From Sulfurospirillum sp. (GTDB taxonomy: Bacteria > Campylobacterota > Campylobacteria > Campylobacterales > QNZT01): 9,162 bases of DNA. This document shows positions 1-5,868 of this stretch, in pieces (positions within the stretch are counted from its first letter, which is position 1; every line of letters begins with the position of its first letter). Location of the stretch: NCBI GenBank assembly GCA_003978405.1, contig QNZU01000047.1, positions 1 through 9,162 of the forward strand. The letters are read 5' to 3'. A model generated the notes under the pieces. It made no database searches, was not told the origin of the DNA, and saw nothing but the letters and a program-made list of their open reading frames with translations. Made by a program: the position numbers and the translations under genes.

Positions 1-14
1 ACTTCACTTTCAAC

Positions 15-29
15 AAAATTGGCTATAAT
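15..29 (+). promoter_or_regulatory. Probable sigma70-type promoter of the ilvB operon
   Basis: A perfect TATAAT lies at 24-29, preceded by an AAAATTGG stretch. A transcript would start near 36, giving a leader of only about 23 bases before ilvB. There is no room for a leader peptide or attenuator of the enterobacterial ilv type after this site. No good -35 box is visible, but the left edge cuts the view. The arrangement resembles the elements before rpmH and inside yidD. A second TATAAT at 41-46 is too close to the start codon to be the main box. Confidence 0.5.
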
Positions 30-58
30 TTTCCCTCAAATATAATAAGGATTAGTTT

Positions 59-1759
59 ATGGAGTTAAACGGCTCACAGATCGTTTTAGAATCACTCAAA
101 AAAGAGGGTGTCCAAAAAGCATTTGGATATCCAGGTGGTGCTATTATGAATCTATACGATGAGATGTATAAAGTAAGGGATGAATTTACCCATATCCTAA
201 CAAGACACGAACAAGCAGCAGTCCATGCAGCTGACGGATATGCTAGAAGTAGTGGCGAGGTAGGTGTAGCCATCGTCACAAGTGGACCTGGATTTACCAA
301 TGCAGTTACAGGATTGGCCACAGCTTATACTGATTCTATTCCTTTAGTCCTAATCTCCGGTCAAGTTCCACTGCCTCTTATTGGTACCGATGCTTTTCAG
401 GAGATTGATGCAGTAGGAATCAGCAGACCATGCACAAAACACAACTATTTGGTAAAGAGTATTGATGAGCTATCTGGAGTGATTAAAGAGGCTTTTTATA
501 TAGCAAGAAGCGGAAGACCAGGTCCCGTGCATATTGATATCCCAAAAGATATTACTGCACAAATGGGAGAGTTTTTCTATCCAGATCAGGTAGAACTTGA
601 GACTTATAAACCTCACTATAAAGGTAGCCTTAGACAGATCAAAAAGGCGATTGAGGCAATAAAAAGTGCCAAAAAACCTATATTTTATCTTGGTGGTGGA
701 ATAGTCTTGTCAAATGCTCATCAAGAGGTTAGAGAGTTAATCAAAAAGACAAATATTCCTGCAGTTGAGACTCTGATGGCAAGAGGTGTTTGTGGAGCAG
801 ACAATCCAAACCTTCTTGGAATGGTAGGAATGCACGGAAATTATGCTTCAAATATGGCTATGAGCGAAGCTGACTTGATGATAGCCTTGGGTGCTAGATT
901 TGATGACAGAGTAACAGGAAGGGTTGATGAGTTTGCAAAACATGCCAAAATAATCCATATCGATATTGATCCAAGCAGTATAGGCAAAATTGTAAAAATT
1001 GACTATCCGATTGTTGGTGATCTTAAGTTGGTACTAGATGAGCTAAACTCCAAAATCGGTGATGATTTTGATACAAAAAGGTATGAATCATGGAGAGAAC
1101 TTCTAAAAAGATATGATGAGATACACCCGCTCTCTTATGAAGATAACAGTGATAGATTAAAACCTCAATGGATCATCCAAAGAGTAGGAGAGCTGATAGG
1201 AGAGGATGCAATTATCAGTACTGATGTTGGTCAGCATCAGATGTGGACGGCACAGTTTTATCCGTTTGATCGACCAAGACAACTCATCACAAGTGGAGGA
1301 CTAGGAACGATGGGATTTGGATTTCCTGCGGCTCTTGGTGCAAAGGTCGCAAATCCCGATAAAATCTCTATCAACTTCACAGGAGACGGCTCAATCTTGA
1401 TGAATATCCAAGAGTTGATGACTGCAGTTGAGGAGAAGATACCAGTTATAAATATCATCTTAAACAACAACTACCTTGGGATGGTCAGACAGTGGCAGAC
1501 ATTCTTTTATGACAAGAGATATTCTGAGACCGATTTGAGTATGCAACCAGATTTTGTCAAACTAGCCAACAGCTTTGGTGGTATCGGCTATAGAGTACAG
1601 AGCAAAGATGAGTTTGACAAAGCATTAAAAGATGCGATAGATAAAAATTGTGTTGCGATGATTGATGTTCAGATAGATAGATTGGAAAATGTGCTTCCAA
1701 TGGTACCAAGTGGCGGATCACTGTATAATATGCTATTAGAGTTTAAGGATGAGCAATGA
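59..1759 (+). CDS. ilvB: Acetolactate (acetohydroxyacid) synthase, large catalytic subunit
   Basis: This ThDP-dependent cytosolic enzyme joins pyruvate with pyruvate or 2-ketobutyrate to make acetolactate or acetohydroxybutyrate, the first common step of valine, leucine and isoleucine synthesis. The 566-residue length is normal. The N-terminal ThDP-binding domain has the YPGG motif and the catalytic glutamate E51 in RHEQAA. A central FAD/DHS-like domain follows, then the C-terminal pyrophosphate domain with GDGS at 442-445 and its partner NNN at 469-471, the usual spacing. W479 lies in MVRQWQ, a site linked to herbicide binding in homologues. The ATG at 59 has AAGG 8 bases upstream. The stop overlaps the ilvN start as ATGA, so subunit synthesis is probably coupled. 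Some annotations of such genes use ilvI. No defect was seen. Confidence 0.97.
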   Translation: MELNGSQIVLESLKKEGVQKAFGYPGGAIMNLYDEMYKVRDEFTHILTRHEQAAVHAADGYARSSGEVGVAIVTSGPGFTNAVTGLATAYTDSIPLVLISGQVPLPLIGTDAFQEIDAVGISRPCTKHNYLVKSIDELSGVIKEAFYIARSGRPGPVHIDIPKDITAQMGEFFYPDQVELETYKPHYKGSLRQIKKAIEAIKSAKKPIFYLGGGIVLSNAHQEVRELIKKTNIPAVETLMARGVCGADNPNLLGMVGMHGNYASNMAMSEADLMIALGARFDDRVTGRVDEFAKHAKIIHIDIDPSSIGKIVKIDYPIVGDLKLVLDELNSKIGDDFDTKRYESWRELLKRYDEIHPLSYEDNSDRLKPQWIIQRVGELIGEDAIISTDVGQHQMWTAQFYPFDRPRQLITSGGLGTMGFGFPAALGAKVANPDKISINFTGDGSILMNIQELMTAVEEKIPVINIILNNNYLGMVRQWQTFFYDKRYSETDLSMQPDFVKLANSFGGIGYRVQSKDEFDKALKDAIDKNCVAMIDVQIDRLENVLPMVPSGGSLYNMLLEFKDEQ

Positions 1760-2232
1760 GTCAAGAGGTAAGAAAAGTTTTATCGGTTATTGTCCAAAAT
1801 GAGCATGGAGTTCTCTCAAGAATCTCCGGACTCTTTGCCGGACGAGGGTATAATATCATCTCTTTAACAGTTGCACCAATTCCAGAGACTAACTATTCAA
1901 GATTTACAATCGTAACCAAAGGTAATGAGAGAGTCTTAGAGCAGATTGTAAAGCAGCTACACAAACTCATACCGACATATAAAGTGATCGACAATCAAGA
2001 TGTAGTAGAAAAAGAGATGGTTCTTGTAAAGATTCCAATATCTACAAATCTAAGCGGACTTGATGCCATCTTAAACGGATATAACGGTATTGTGGCGAAC
2101 TCTACCGAGGATTCACTTATATTGATGGCAGTTGATGATTCAAACAGAATCACAAACTTCATAAAAATAATCAAAAAGTTTCATCCCACCGAGATTGTCA
2201 GAAGTGGATCAGTTTCTATGGAGAAGTCGTGA
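1756..2232 (+). CDS. ilvN: Acetolactate synthase, small regulatory subunit
   Basis: This is the regulatory partner of the preceding enzyme. It activates the large subunit and confers feedback inhibition by valine. The 158-residue length is typical of the IlvH/IlvN family. The N-terminal ACT domain (about 6-80) contains the valine-pocket signature: N15, G18 and N33 correspond to N11, G14 and N29 of E. coli IlvH, followed by SLTVAP. The C-terminal half, with EMVLVKI and IVRSGSVSM, is the second family domain. Since the pocket residues are retained, valine sensitivity is inferred to be intact. The ATG sits in an ATGA overlap with ilvB, with AAGGA 6 bases upstream. The stop overlaps the GTG start of lpxD as GTGA. 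The symbol ilvH is also used. Confidence 0.96.
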   Translation: MSQEVRKVLSVIVQNEHGVLSRISGLFAGRGYNIISLTVAPIPETNYSRFTIVTKGNERVLEQIVKQLHKLIPTYKVIDNQDVVEKEMVLVKIPISTNLSGLDAILNGYNGIVANSTEDSLILMAVDDSNRITNFIKIIKKFHPTEIVRSGSVSMEKS

Positions 2233-3185
2233 GAGTAGGGGATCTAGCAAAAAAGATAGGTATTGAGTATAGCGGAGAGGATCTTGAGATTGATGGTATT
2301 GATACCCTAAAAGATGCCAAAAAAAATCAACTCTCCTTTTTTGAGAATAAAAAGTATGCAGATGAACTCAAAAAAACTGAGGCTGGTGCAGTTTTTATCA
2401 AAGAGGAGGATATCTCTTTGCTTCCAAAAGGGGTCGATGCACTTGTTTCAAAAAACCCCTATCTTAGTATGGCAAGAGCGACAAAATATTTTGCCAAAGA
2501 GTTAATAAGAGAAAAAAAAGAGCCCAAAATATCAGGATCCGCTAGAGTAGGGCAGAGGGTTCATATAGGAAACGCTGCTATTATAGAAGATGATGTCACT
2601 ATTTTAGATGGCGCATTTATCGGAGAGGATGTTGTGATTGGGAGAGGAACTGTTATACACCCAAATGTTGTTATCTATAATGATACTCTCATCGGAAAAA
2701 ACTGTATCATCCATGCAAATAGTGTAATAGGTAGTGACGGTTTTGGTTATGCTCATACAAACGATGGAGAGCATATCAAAATTTACCATAACGGTATAGT
2801 TGTATTAGAAGAGGATGTGGAGATTGGATCCAATACATCAATAGACAGAGCTGTTTTTGGTAAAACTATCATAAAGAGTGGTACCAAAATAGATAATTTA
2901 GTTCAAATAGGACACAATTGCGATATCGGAATGAGATCAATTATCGTATCGCAAACAGGAATTTCAGGTTCAAGTGTGCTAGGTAGAAATGTTGTAATGG
3001 GAGGACAGAGTGCAACAGCAGGACATCTCAAGATTGGTGATTTTGCAACAGTTGCAGCTAGGGGAGGTGTTACAAAGAGTATCGAGGGAGGAAAAGTATA
3101 TAGCGGATTTCCTTTGATGCTCCATAGTGACTGGTTAAAATTACAGGCAAAAATAGCAAAATTTTTTAAAAAGGAAAGCAAATGA
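2229..3185 (+). CDS. lpxD: UDP-3-O-(3-hydroxyacyl)glucosamine N-acyltransferase
   Basis: LpxD transfers a 3-hydroxyacyl chain from acyl carrier protein to the amine of the UDP-linked sugar, the third step of lipid A synthesis, in the cytoplasm. Of 318 residues, about 1-95 form the uridine-binding N-terminal domain. About 100-275 form the left-handed beta-helix of hexapeptide repeats (for example VIGRGTVIHPNVVI). The C-terminal helix carries the acyl-carrier contacts. The catalytic histidine is H229 in QIGHNCDIG, equivalent to H239 of E. coli, and H266 in TAGH matches the second conserved histidine. The start is GTG in a 4-base overlap with the ilvN stop, with GGAG 5 bases upstream; the next in-frame ATG is far inside the domain. 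The stop overlaps the next gene as ATGA. Confidence 0.96.
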   Translation: MRVGDLAKKIGIEYSGEDLEIDGIDTLKDAKKNQLSFFENKKYADELKKTEAGAVFIKEEDISLLPKGVDALVSKNPYLSMARATKYFAKELIREKKEPKISGSARVGQRVHIGNAAIIEDDVTILDGAFIGEDVVIGRGTVIHPNVVIYNDTLIGKNCIIHANSVIGSDGFGYAHTNDGEHIKIYHNGIVVLEEDVEIGSNTSIDRAVFGKTIIKSGTKIDNLVQIGHNCDIGMRSIIVSQTGISGSSVLGRNVVMGGQSATAGHLKIGDFATVAARGGVTKSIEGGKVYSGFPLMLHSDWLKLQAKIAKFFKKESK

Positions 3186-3415
3186 GCAAAGAGTCAAAAA
3201 TAATAAAAACATTTAAACTACATGGAACAAAAAGCGGAACAATATCCATATCACATATCAATGAACCATACGGAGAGGATAGTGATCCTGTTGTAAGTAT
3301 CGGTATATCACTAAAAGGTGATGTAAATGAACCCGATTGGAAAGCACATATTCCATACCAAAACCTAGATGATCTCATTGATGGACTAAAAGAGGCAAAA
3401 GAGCAAAATCAATAA
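3182..3415 (+). CDS. Small conserved-looking protein of unknown function downstream of lpxD
   Basis: I do not recognise this 77-residue protein. It is likely real: its ATG overlaps the lpxD stop as ATGA, AAGGA lies 6 bases upstream, and its codon usage looks like its neighbours. The sequence has no signal peptide, membrane segment or cysteine. The first two thirds look strand-forming (for example TISISHI and VVSIGISLKG). An acidic PYGEDSDP turn and a DWKAHIPY patch separate the strands, and the end is a charged helix (LDDLIDGLKEAKEQNQ). A small soluble cytoplasmic protein is inferred. Coupling to lpxD would permit a role near lipid A synthesis, but position is the only evidence for that. It ends the first operon; no terminator hairpin follows. 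Confidence 0.8.
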   Translation: MSKESKIIKTFKLHGTKSGTISISHINEPYGEDSDPVVSIGISLKGDVNEPDWKAHIPYQNLDDLIDGLKEAKEQNQ

Positions 3416-3424
3416 TAAAATTTT

Positions 3425-3444
3425 AAGCAATATTTGTGTAATAT
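3425..3444 (+). promoter_or_regulatory. Probable promoter of the rpmH-rnpA operon
   Basis: This lies in the 58-base gap before rpmH. An AAGCAA block and TATTTGTG are followed by a -10-like TAATAT at 3439-3444. The expected transcript start is near 3451, giving a leader of about 23 bases before the rpmH ATG at 3474. Most of the same block recurs at 4194-4212. No clear -35 hexamer is visible, as is usual in this phylum. Confidence 0.45.
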
Positions 3445-3473
3445 CCACGACTATTTAAAAGAAGGAAGAGATA

Positions 3474-3608
3474 ATGAAAAGAACATATCAACCACACAAC
3501 ACACCAAGAAAAAGAACGCACGGTTTTAGAGCCAGAATGAAGACTAAAAATGGTAGAAAAGTGATTAAAGCTAGACGAGCTAAAGGTAGAAAGAGATTAG
3601 CCGTATAG
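3474..3608 (+). CDS. rpmH: 50S ribosomal protein L34
   Basis: This 44-residue, strongly basic protein of the large ribosomal subunit binds 23S rRNA. It matches the family along its whole length: it begins [18 protein letters not shown], contains the [11 protein letters not shown] core, and ends [11 protein letters not shown], the standard L34 ending. The ATG has GAAGGAAG about 6 bases upstream. The TAG stop at 3606-3608 shares bases with the candidate ATA start of rnpA, and a strong hairpin begins 6 bases after the stop. Adjacency to rnpA is one of the most conserved gene pairs in bacteria. Here the upstream neighbours are ilv and lpxD genes, not dnaA. Confidence 0.97.
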   Translation: MKRTYQPHNTPRKRTHGFRARMKTKNGRKVIKARRAKGRKRLAV

Positions 3609-3964
3609 GAAGATTCTCTACTCTTAAAAAGAGTGGGGAGTTTGGATATATATATAACAATTCTAAAAAATCCCACTCAAACTACTTTATTCTTTTTTAT
3701 AAAAGAGCAAATCAAAAAAAGATTGGTTTTACCGCAAGTAAGAAGGTAGGAAATGCTGTCAAAAGAAACTTCGCAAAAAGAAGACTAAGATCGCTTTTTT
3801 TAGAATTTGAGGAGAGTATCTTAGATGGCTCTTATATATTGGTAGCAAAAAAGCAGATCCTAGATGCCCCTTTTCTTGAGGTCAAAAAATCACTAAATTT
3901 TTCACTAAAAAAAGTATCAGCAATAGATAACAATGCTAAGAAAAACAATTTTAAAAATCATTGA
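3605..3964 (+). CDS. rnpA: Ribonuclease P protein component, with no canonical start codon
   Basis: This is the protein subunit of RNase P, which with its catalytic RNA removes the 5' leader from tRNA precursors. The reading frame is open from 3590 (in-frame TAG at 3587-3589) to the TGA at 3962-3964. From the ATA at 3605 it gives 119 residues, a normal length. Family features are the N-terminal [13 protein letters not shown], the central [11 protein letters not shown] (45-55), and the arginine-rich helix KRRLRSLF; the usual RNR appears as RNF (54-56). The frame has no ATG, GTG or CTG, and its only TTG is codon 79. Initiation must be at ATA 3605, overlapping the rpmH stop as ATAG, or at ATT 3596, which has AAAGG 9 bases upstream and would give 122 residues. 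The end overlaps yidD by 32 bases. Gene identity is firm; the start is not. Confidence 0.9.
   Translation: MGRFSTLKKSGEFGYIYNNSKKSHSNYFILFYKRANQKKIGFTASKKVGNAVKRNFAKRRLRSLFLEFEESILDGSYILVAKKQILDAPFLEVKKSLNFSLKKVSAIDNNAKKNNFKNH
3614..3640 (+). promoter_or_regulatory. Strong hairpin at the rpmH/rnpA junction (possible attenuator, pause or processing site)
   Basis: Arm 3614-3625 (TTCTCTACTCTT) pairs with arm 3629-3640 (AAGAGTGGGGAG) around a 3-base AAA loop. There are 12 continuous pairs, nine Watson-Crick and three G-U, in an A+T-rich background. It begins 6 bases after the rpmH stop and occupies rnpA codons 4-12 (counting from the ATA). Only three T residues follow, so it is not a classic complete terminator. 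Partial termination, ribosome hindrance at the rnpA start, or protection of an rpmH 3' end after cleavage are all possible. The pairing is seen directly; the function is inferred. Confidence 0.5.
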
Positions 3965-4274
3965 TTTTTATCAAAAAAGAGTATCTCCGCTAAGTGGTAC
4001 CAACTGCAGATACTATCCTACTTGCAGTGAATACGGAAAATGGCAATTTGAGAAAAATAGACCTTTAAAAGCTCTTTTTTTCACTACAAAAAGGGTTCTT
4101 AGCTGCAATCCTCTTTTTGATGGAGGATTTGATTATCCTATTGTAAAAGTTGACTTAAATAAAAATAGACTTTCTTGCAATAATAAAGACAAAAAGCAAA
4201 TTTGTGTAGAATACTTCCTTATTCCATACAAAAGTGATAAATACTATCTGATTAAAAAGTTCAAAGGAAAATAA
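3933..4274 (+). CDS. yidD: Membrane protein insertion efficiency factor YidD
   Basis: YidD is a small inner-membrane-associated protein that aids insertion of proteins handled by YidC; its exact mechanism is not settled. The family core is complete. An amphipathic N-terminal helix leads into FYQKRVSPLSG, then CRYYPTCSEY with C25 and C31, then RVLSCNP with C58, and the GGFD turn near 64-67. After the core there is a 40-residue basic tail with two extra cysteines (C82, C91), which makes the 113-residue protein somewhat longer than the shortest family members. The ATG at 3933 lies inside the end of rnpA (32-base overlap) with no convincing Shine-Dalgarno, so translation probably depends on ribosomes finishing rnpA. 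The tail coding region contains the candidate yidC promoter. Confidence 0.93.
   Translation: MLRKTILKIIDFYQKRVSPLSGTNCRYYPTCSEYGKWQFEKNRPLKALFFTTKRVLSCNPLFDGGFDYPIVKVDLNKNRLSCNNKDKKQICVEYFLIPYKSDKYYLIKKFKGK
4194..4212 (+). promoter_or_regulatory. Candidate internal promoter for yidC-jag-mnmE inside yidD
   Basis: AAGCAA (4194-4199), ATTTGTG and a -10-like TAGAAT (4207-4212) repeat, in the same order and nearly the same spacing, the block before rpmH. A transcript start near 4219 would leave a leader of about 57 bases before yidC. The site lies in the coding region for the YidD tail, so chance A+T-rich sequence is a competing explanation. Confidence 0.35.
4263..4268 (+). promoter_or_regulatory. 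Ribosome binding site that selects the TTG start of yidC
   Basis: AAAGGA ends 7 bases before TTG 4276 but 19 bases before the in-frame ATG at 4288. The spacing therefore favours TTG as the yidC start. Confidence 0.7.
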
Positions 4275-4275
4275 C

Positions 4276-5868
4276 TTGATAGACAAGATGACACAACAAC
4301 AAAGAATGATTTTAGCATTAGCTCTTAGTTTTATTTTTTTTATGGTTTATGAGAGCTTGATGCCAAAACCTCAAATAGCTGATCTAAATCAAACTAAAGC
4401 AAATAGCCAATTAGTAAAGAAAACAAAAACTATAAACAACACATCCGCACCACAAATAGATACAACAACAAGCCAAAGCACTATAAATCATACTAAAAGT
4501 ACAAACACTTTGCACCAAAGTCAACTTTCTACTGTAAAGTCAAAAGACTTTTTTGCTAAGATTGACTCTCTGGGTAGAATTTCATTTTTTGAGCTTAGAG
4601 ATAAAAAGTTTGAAACAAAAGATGGAACATATCCAGCTCTTATTAATCAAGAGAGTAAGCTACTACCTTTAGAGATAAGATTTACTGATGAAAAGGTCAA
4701 TGAAGAGGCATTTAAAACACCATATATAGCTGATACAAAAGAACTCATAGTTGATTCTAATCCAAATACAATAACTTTAACACAAAATCTAAGTGATCTT
4801 ACTGTTCAAAAGATCATCACATTTGAGCCAAATGGACACTATAATTTAGAGATAAAACTCTCAAAAGATATACCATATTTTATCACTAACGGAACAAGAC
4901 CAATTGCAGATACAGATAGATATACCTTTAATGGAACACTGGTAAAAAAAGCTGATGGGAAACTAGATACTATTGCTGAGGGTGATGCTGAGGAGAGTCT
5001 GAGATACAATGGTGCAAACTTTGTAGCCTCAAGCAACAAATACTACACAACTTTGTTTTATGACTTTCAAAATGGACTTCCAGTTGTAATAGATCACGAC
5101 AAAGATGAAAATCCTCTTCCATTTGTCAAAGGCTCAAATAACTTTAAAGTAAATGCCTACATTGGACCAAAAGAGTATGAGACTTTAAAATCGATAGATC
5201 CAAAGCTAACTGATGTCATTGAGTATGGATTTTTTACATTTATCTCAAAACCTCTCTTTTTAGCACTAAAATATATCCACAATCTTGTTGGAAATTGGGG
5301 ATGGGCTATCGTTATCATCACTATTTTATTAAGACTTATTTTATATCCACTCACATTCAAGGGTATGGTAAGTATGAATAAAATGAAAGAGCTTAGCCCT
5401 AAAGTAAATGAGATAAGACAAAAGTATAAAAGCGAACCACAAAAGATGAATGCAAAGATGATGGAGCTATATAAAAAACATGGTGCAAATCCGATGGGTG
5501 GATGTCTGCCAATGCTTCTTCAAATACCAGTCTTTTTTGCGATATATAGAGTCTTGTTGAACGCAGTTGAGCTAAAACATGCACCTTGGATTGGATGGAT
5601 TCAAGATCTTTCAGTAATGGATCCTTACTATATCTTACCAATTTTGATGGGTGCTACAATGTATTGGCAACAAAGATTGACTCCAAGCAATTTTACAGAT
5701 CCTATGCAAGAAAAAATTATGAAATTTTTGCCATTGATATTTACATTTTTCTTTGTAACATTTCCTGCCGGATTGACTCTGTATTGGTTTGTAAACAACC
5801 TATTTTCAGTTGCCCAACAATATTATGTAAACTCTATATTTGATAAGCAAAGGAAAGCAAAAGCATGA
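4276..5868 (+). CDS. yidC: Membrane protein insertase YidC
   Basis: YidC inserts and folds inner-membrane proteins, alone or with SecYEG. At 530 residues it has the Gram-negative layout. The N-terminal membrane helix is at about 10-28. A large periplasmic domain at about 30-330 starts with a Thr/Ser/Asn/Gln-rich linker. The conserved insertase core with five further hydrophobic segments follows. The essential groove arginine is R353 in ITILLRLILYPL. Next come the cytoplasmic coiled hairpin (KELSPKVNEIRQKYK) and the signature NPMGGCLPMLLQIPVFFAIYR. The end is a short basic tail. The start is TTG at 4276, giving the N-terminus MIDKM; AAAGGA is 7 bases upstream, and the alternative ATG at 4288 is too far from it. 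The yidD stop is 1 base before the start. The stop overlaps jag as ATGA. Confidence 0.97.
   Translation: MIDKMTQQQRMILALALSFIFFMVYESLMPKPQIADLNQTKANSQLVKKTKTINNTSAPQIDTTTSQSTINHTKSTNTLHQSQLSTVKSKDFFAKIDSLGRISFFELRDKKFETKDGTYPALINQESKLLPLEIRFTDEKVNEEAFKTPYIADTKELIVDSNPNTITLTQNLSDLTVQKIITFEPNGHYNLEIKLSKDIPYFITNGTRPIADTDRYTFNGTLVKKADGKLDTIAEGDAEESLRYNGANFVASSNKYYTTLFYDFQNGLPVVIDHDKDENPLPFVKGSNNFKVNAYIGPKEYETLKSIDPKLTDVIEYGFFTFISKPLFLALKYIHNLVGNWGWAIVIITILLRLILYPLTFKGMVSMNKMKELSPKVNEIRQKYKSEPQKMNAKMMELYKKHGANPMGGCLPMLLQIPVFFAIYRVLLNAVELKHAPWIGWIQDLSVMDPYYILPILMGATMYWQQRLTPSNFTDPMQEKIMKFLPLIFTFFFVTFPAGLTLYWFVNNLFSVAQQYYVNSIFDKQRKAKA

Noticed and set aside
2903..3181. Open frame of 92 codons on the - strand opposite lpxD
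   Set aside because: It lies wholly inside a well-supported lpxD, has no recognisable protein features, and is best explained as an antisense shadow of the repeat-rich coding sequence.
3441..3450. ATATCCACG as a DnaA box, suggested by the frequent link of rpmH with an origin
   Set aside because: It matches the TTATCCACA consensus at only 7 of 9 positions, stands alone, and no dnaA or A+T-rich unwinding array accompanies it.
3581..3612. A programmed frameshift producing an L34-RnpA fusion instead of independent rnpA initiation
   Set aside because: The rnpA frame is -1 relative to rpmH, but no convincing slippery heptamer lies between the in-frame TAG at 3587 and the rpmH stop. L34 also ends at its normal family length, so a fusion is not needed.
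3605..3964. rnpA as a pseudogene because its start codon is missing
   Set aside because: The body is full length, without internal stops or frameshifts, and keeps the core motifs. The gene is expected to be essential, so unusual initiation is more likely than decay.
5586..5843. Open frame of 85 codons on the + strand within yidC
   Set aside because: It is out of frame with the strongly conserved insertase core, has no good ribosome binding site and resembles no known protein.
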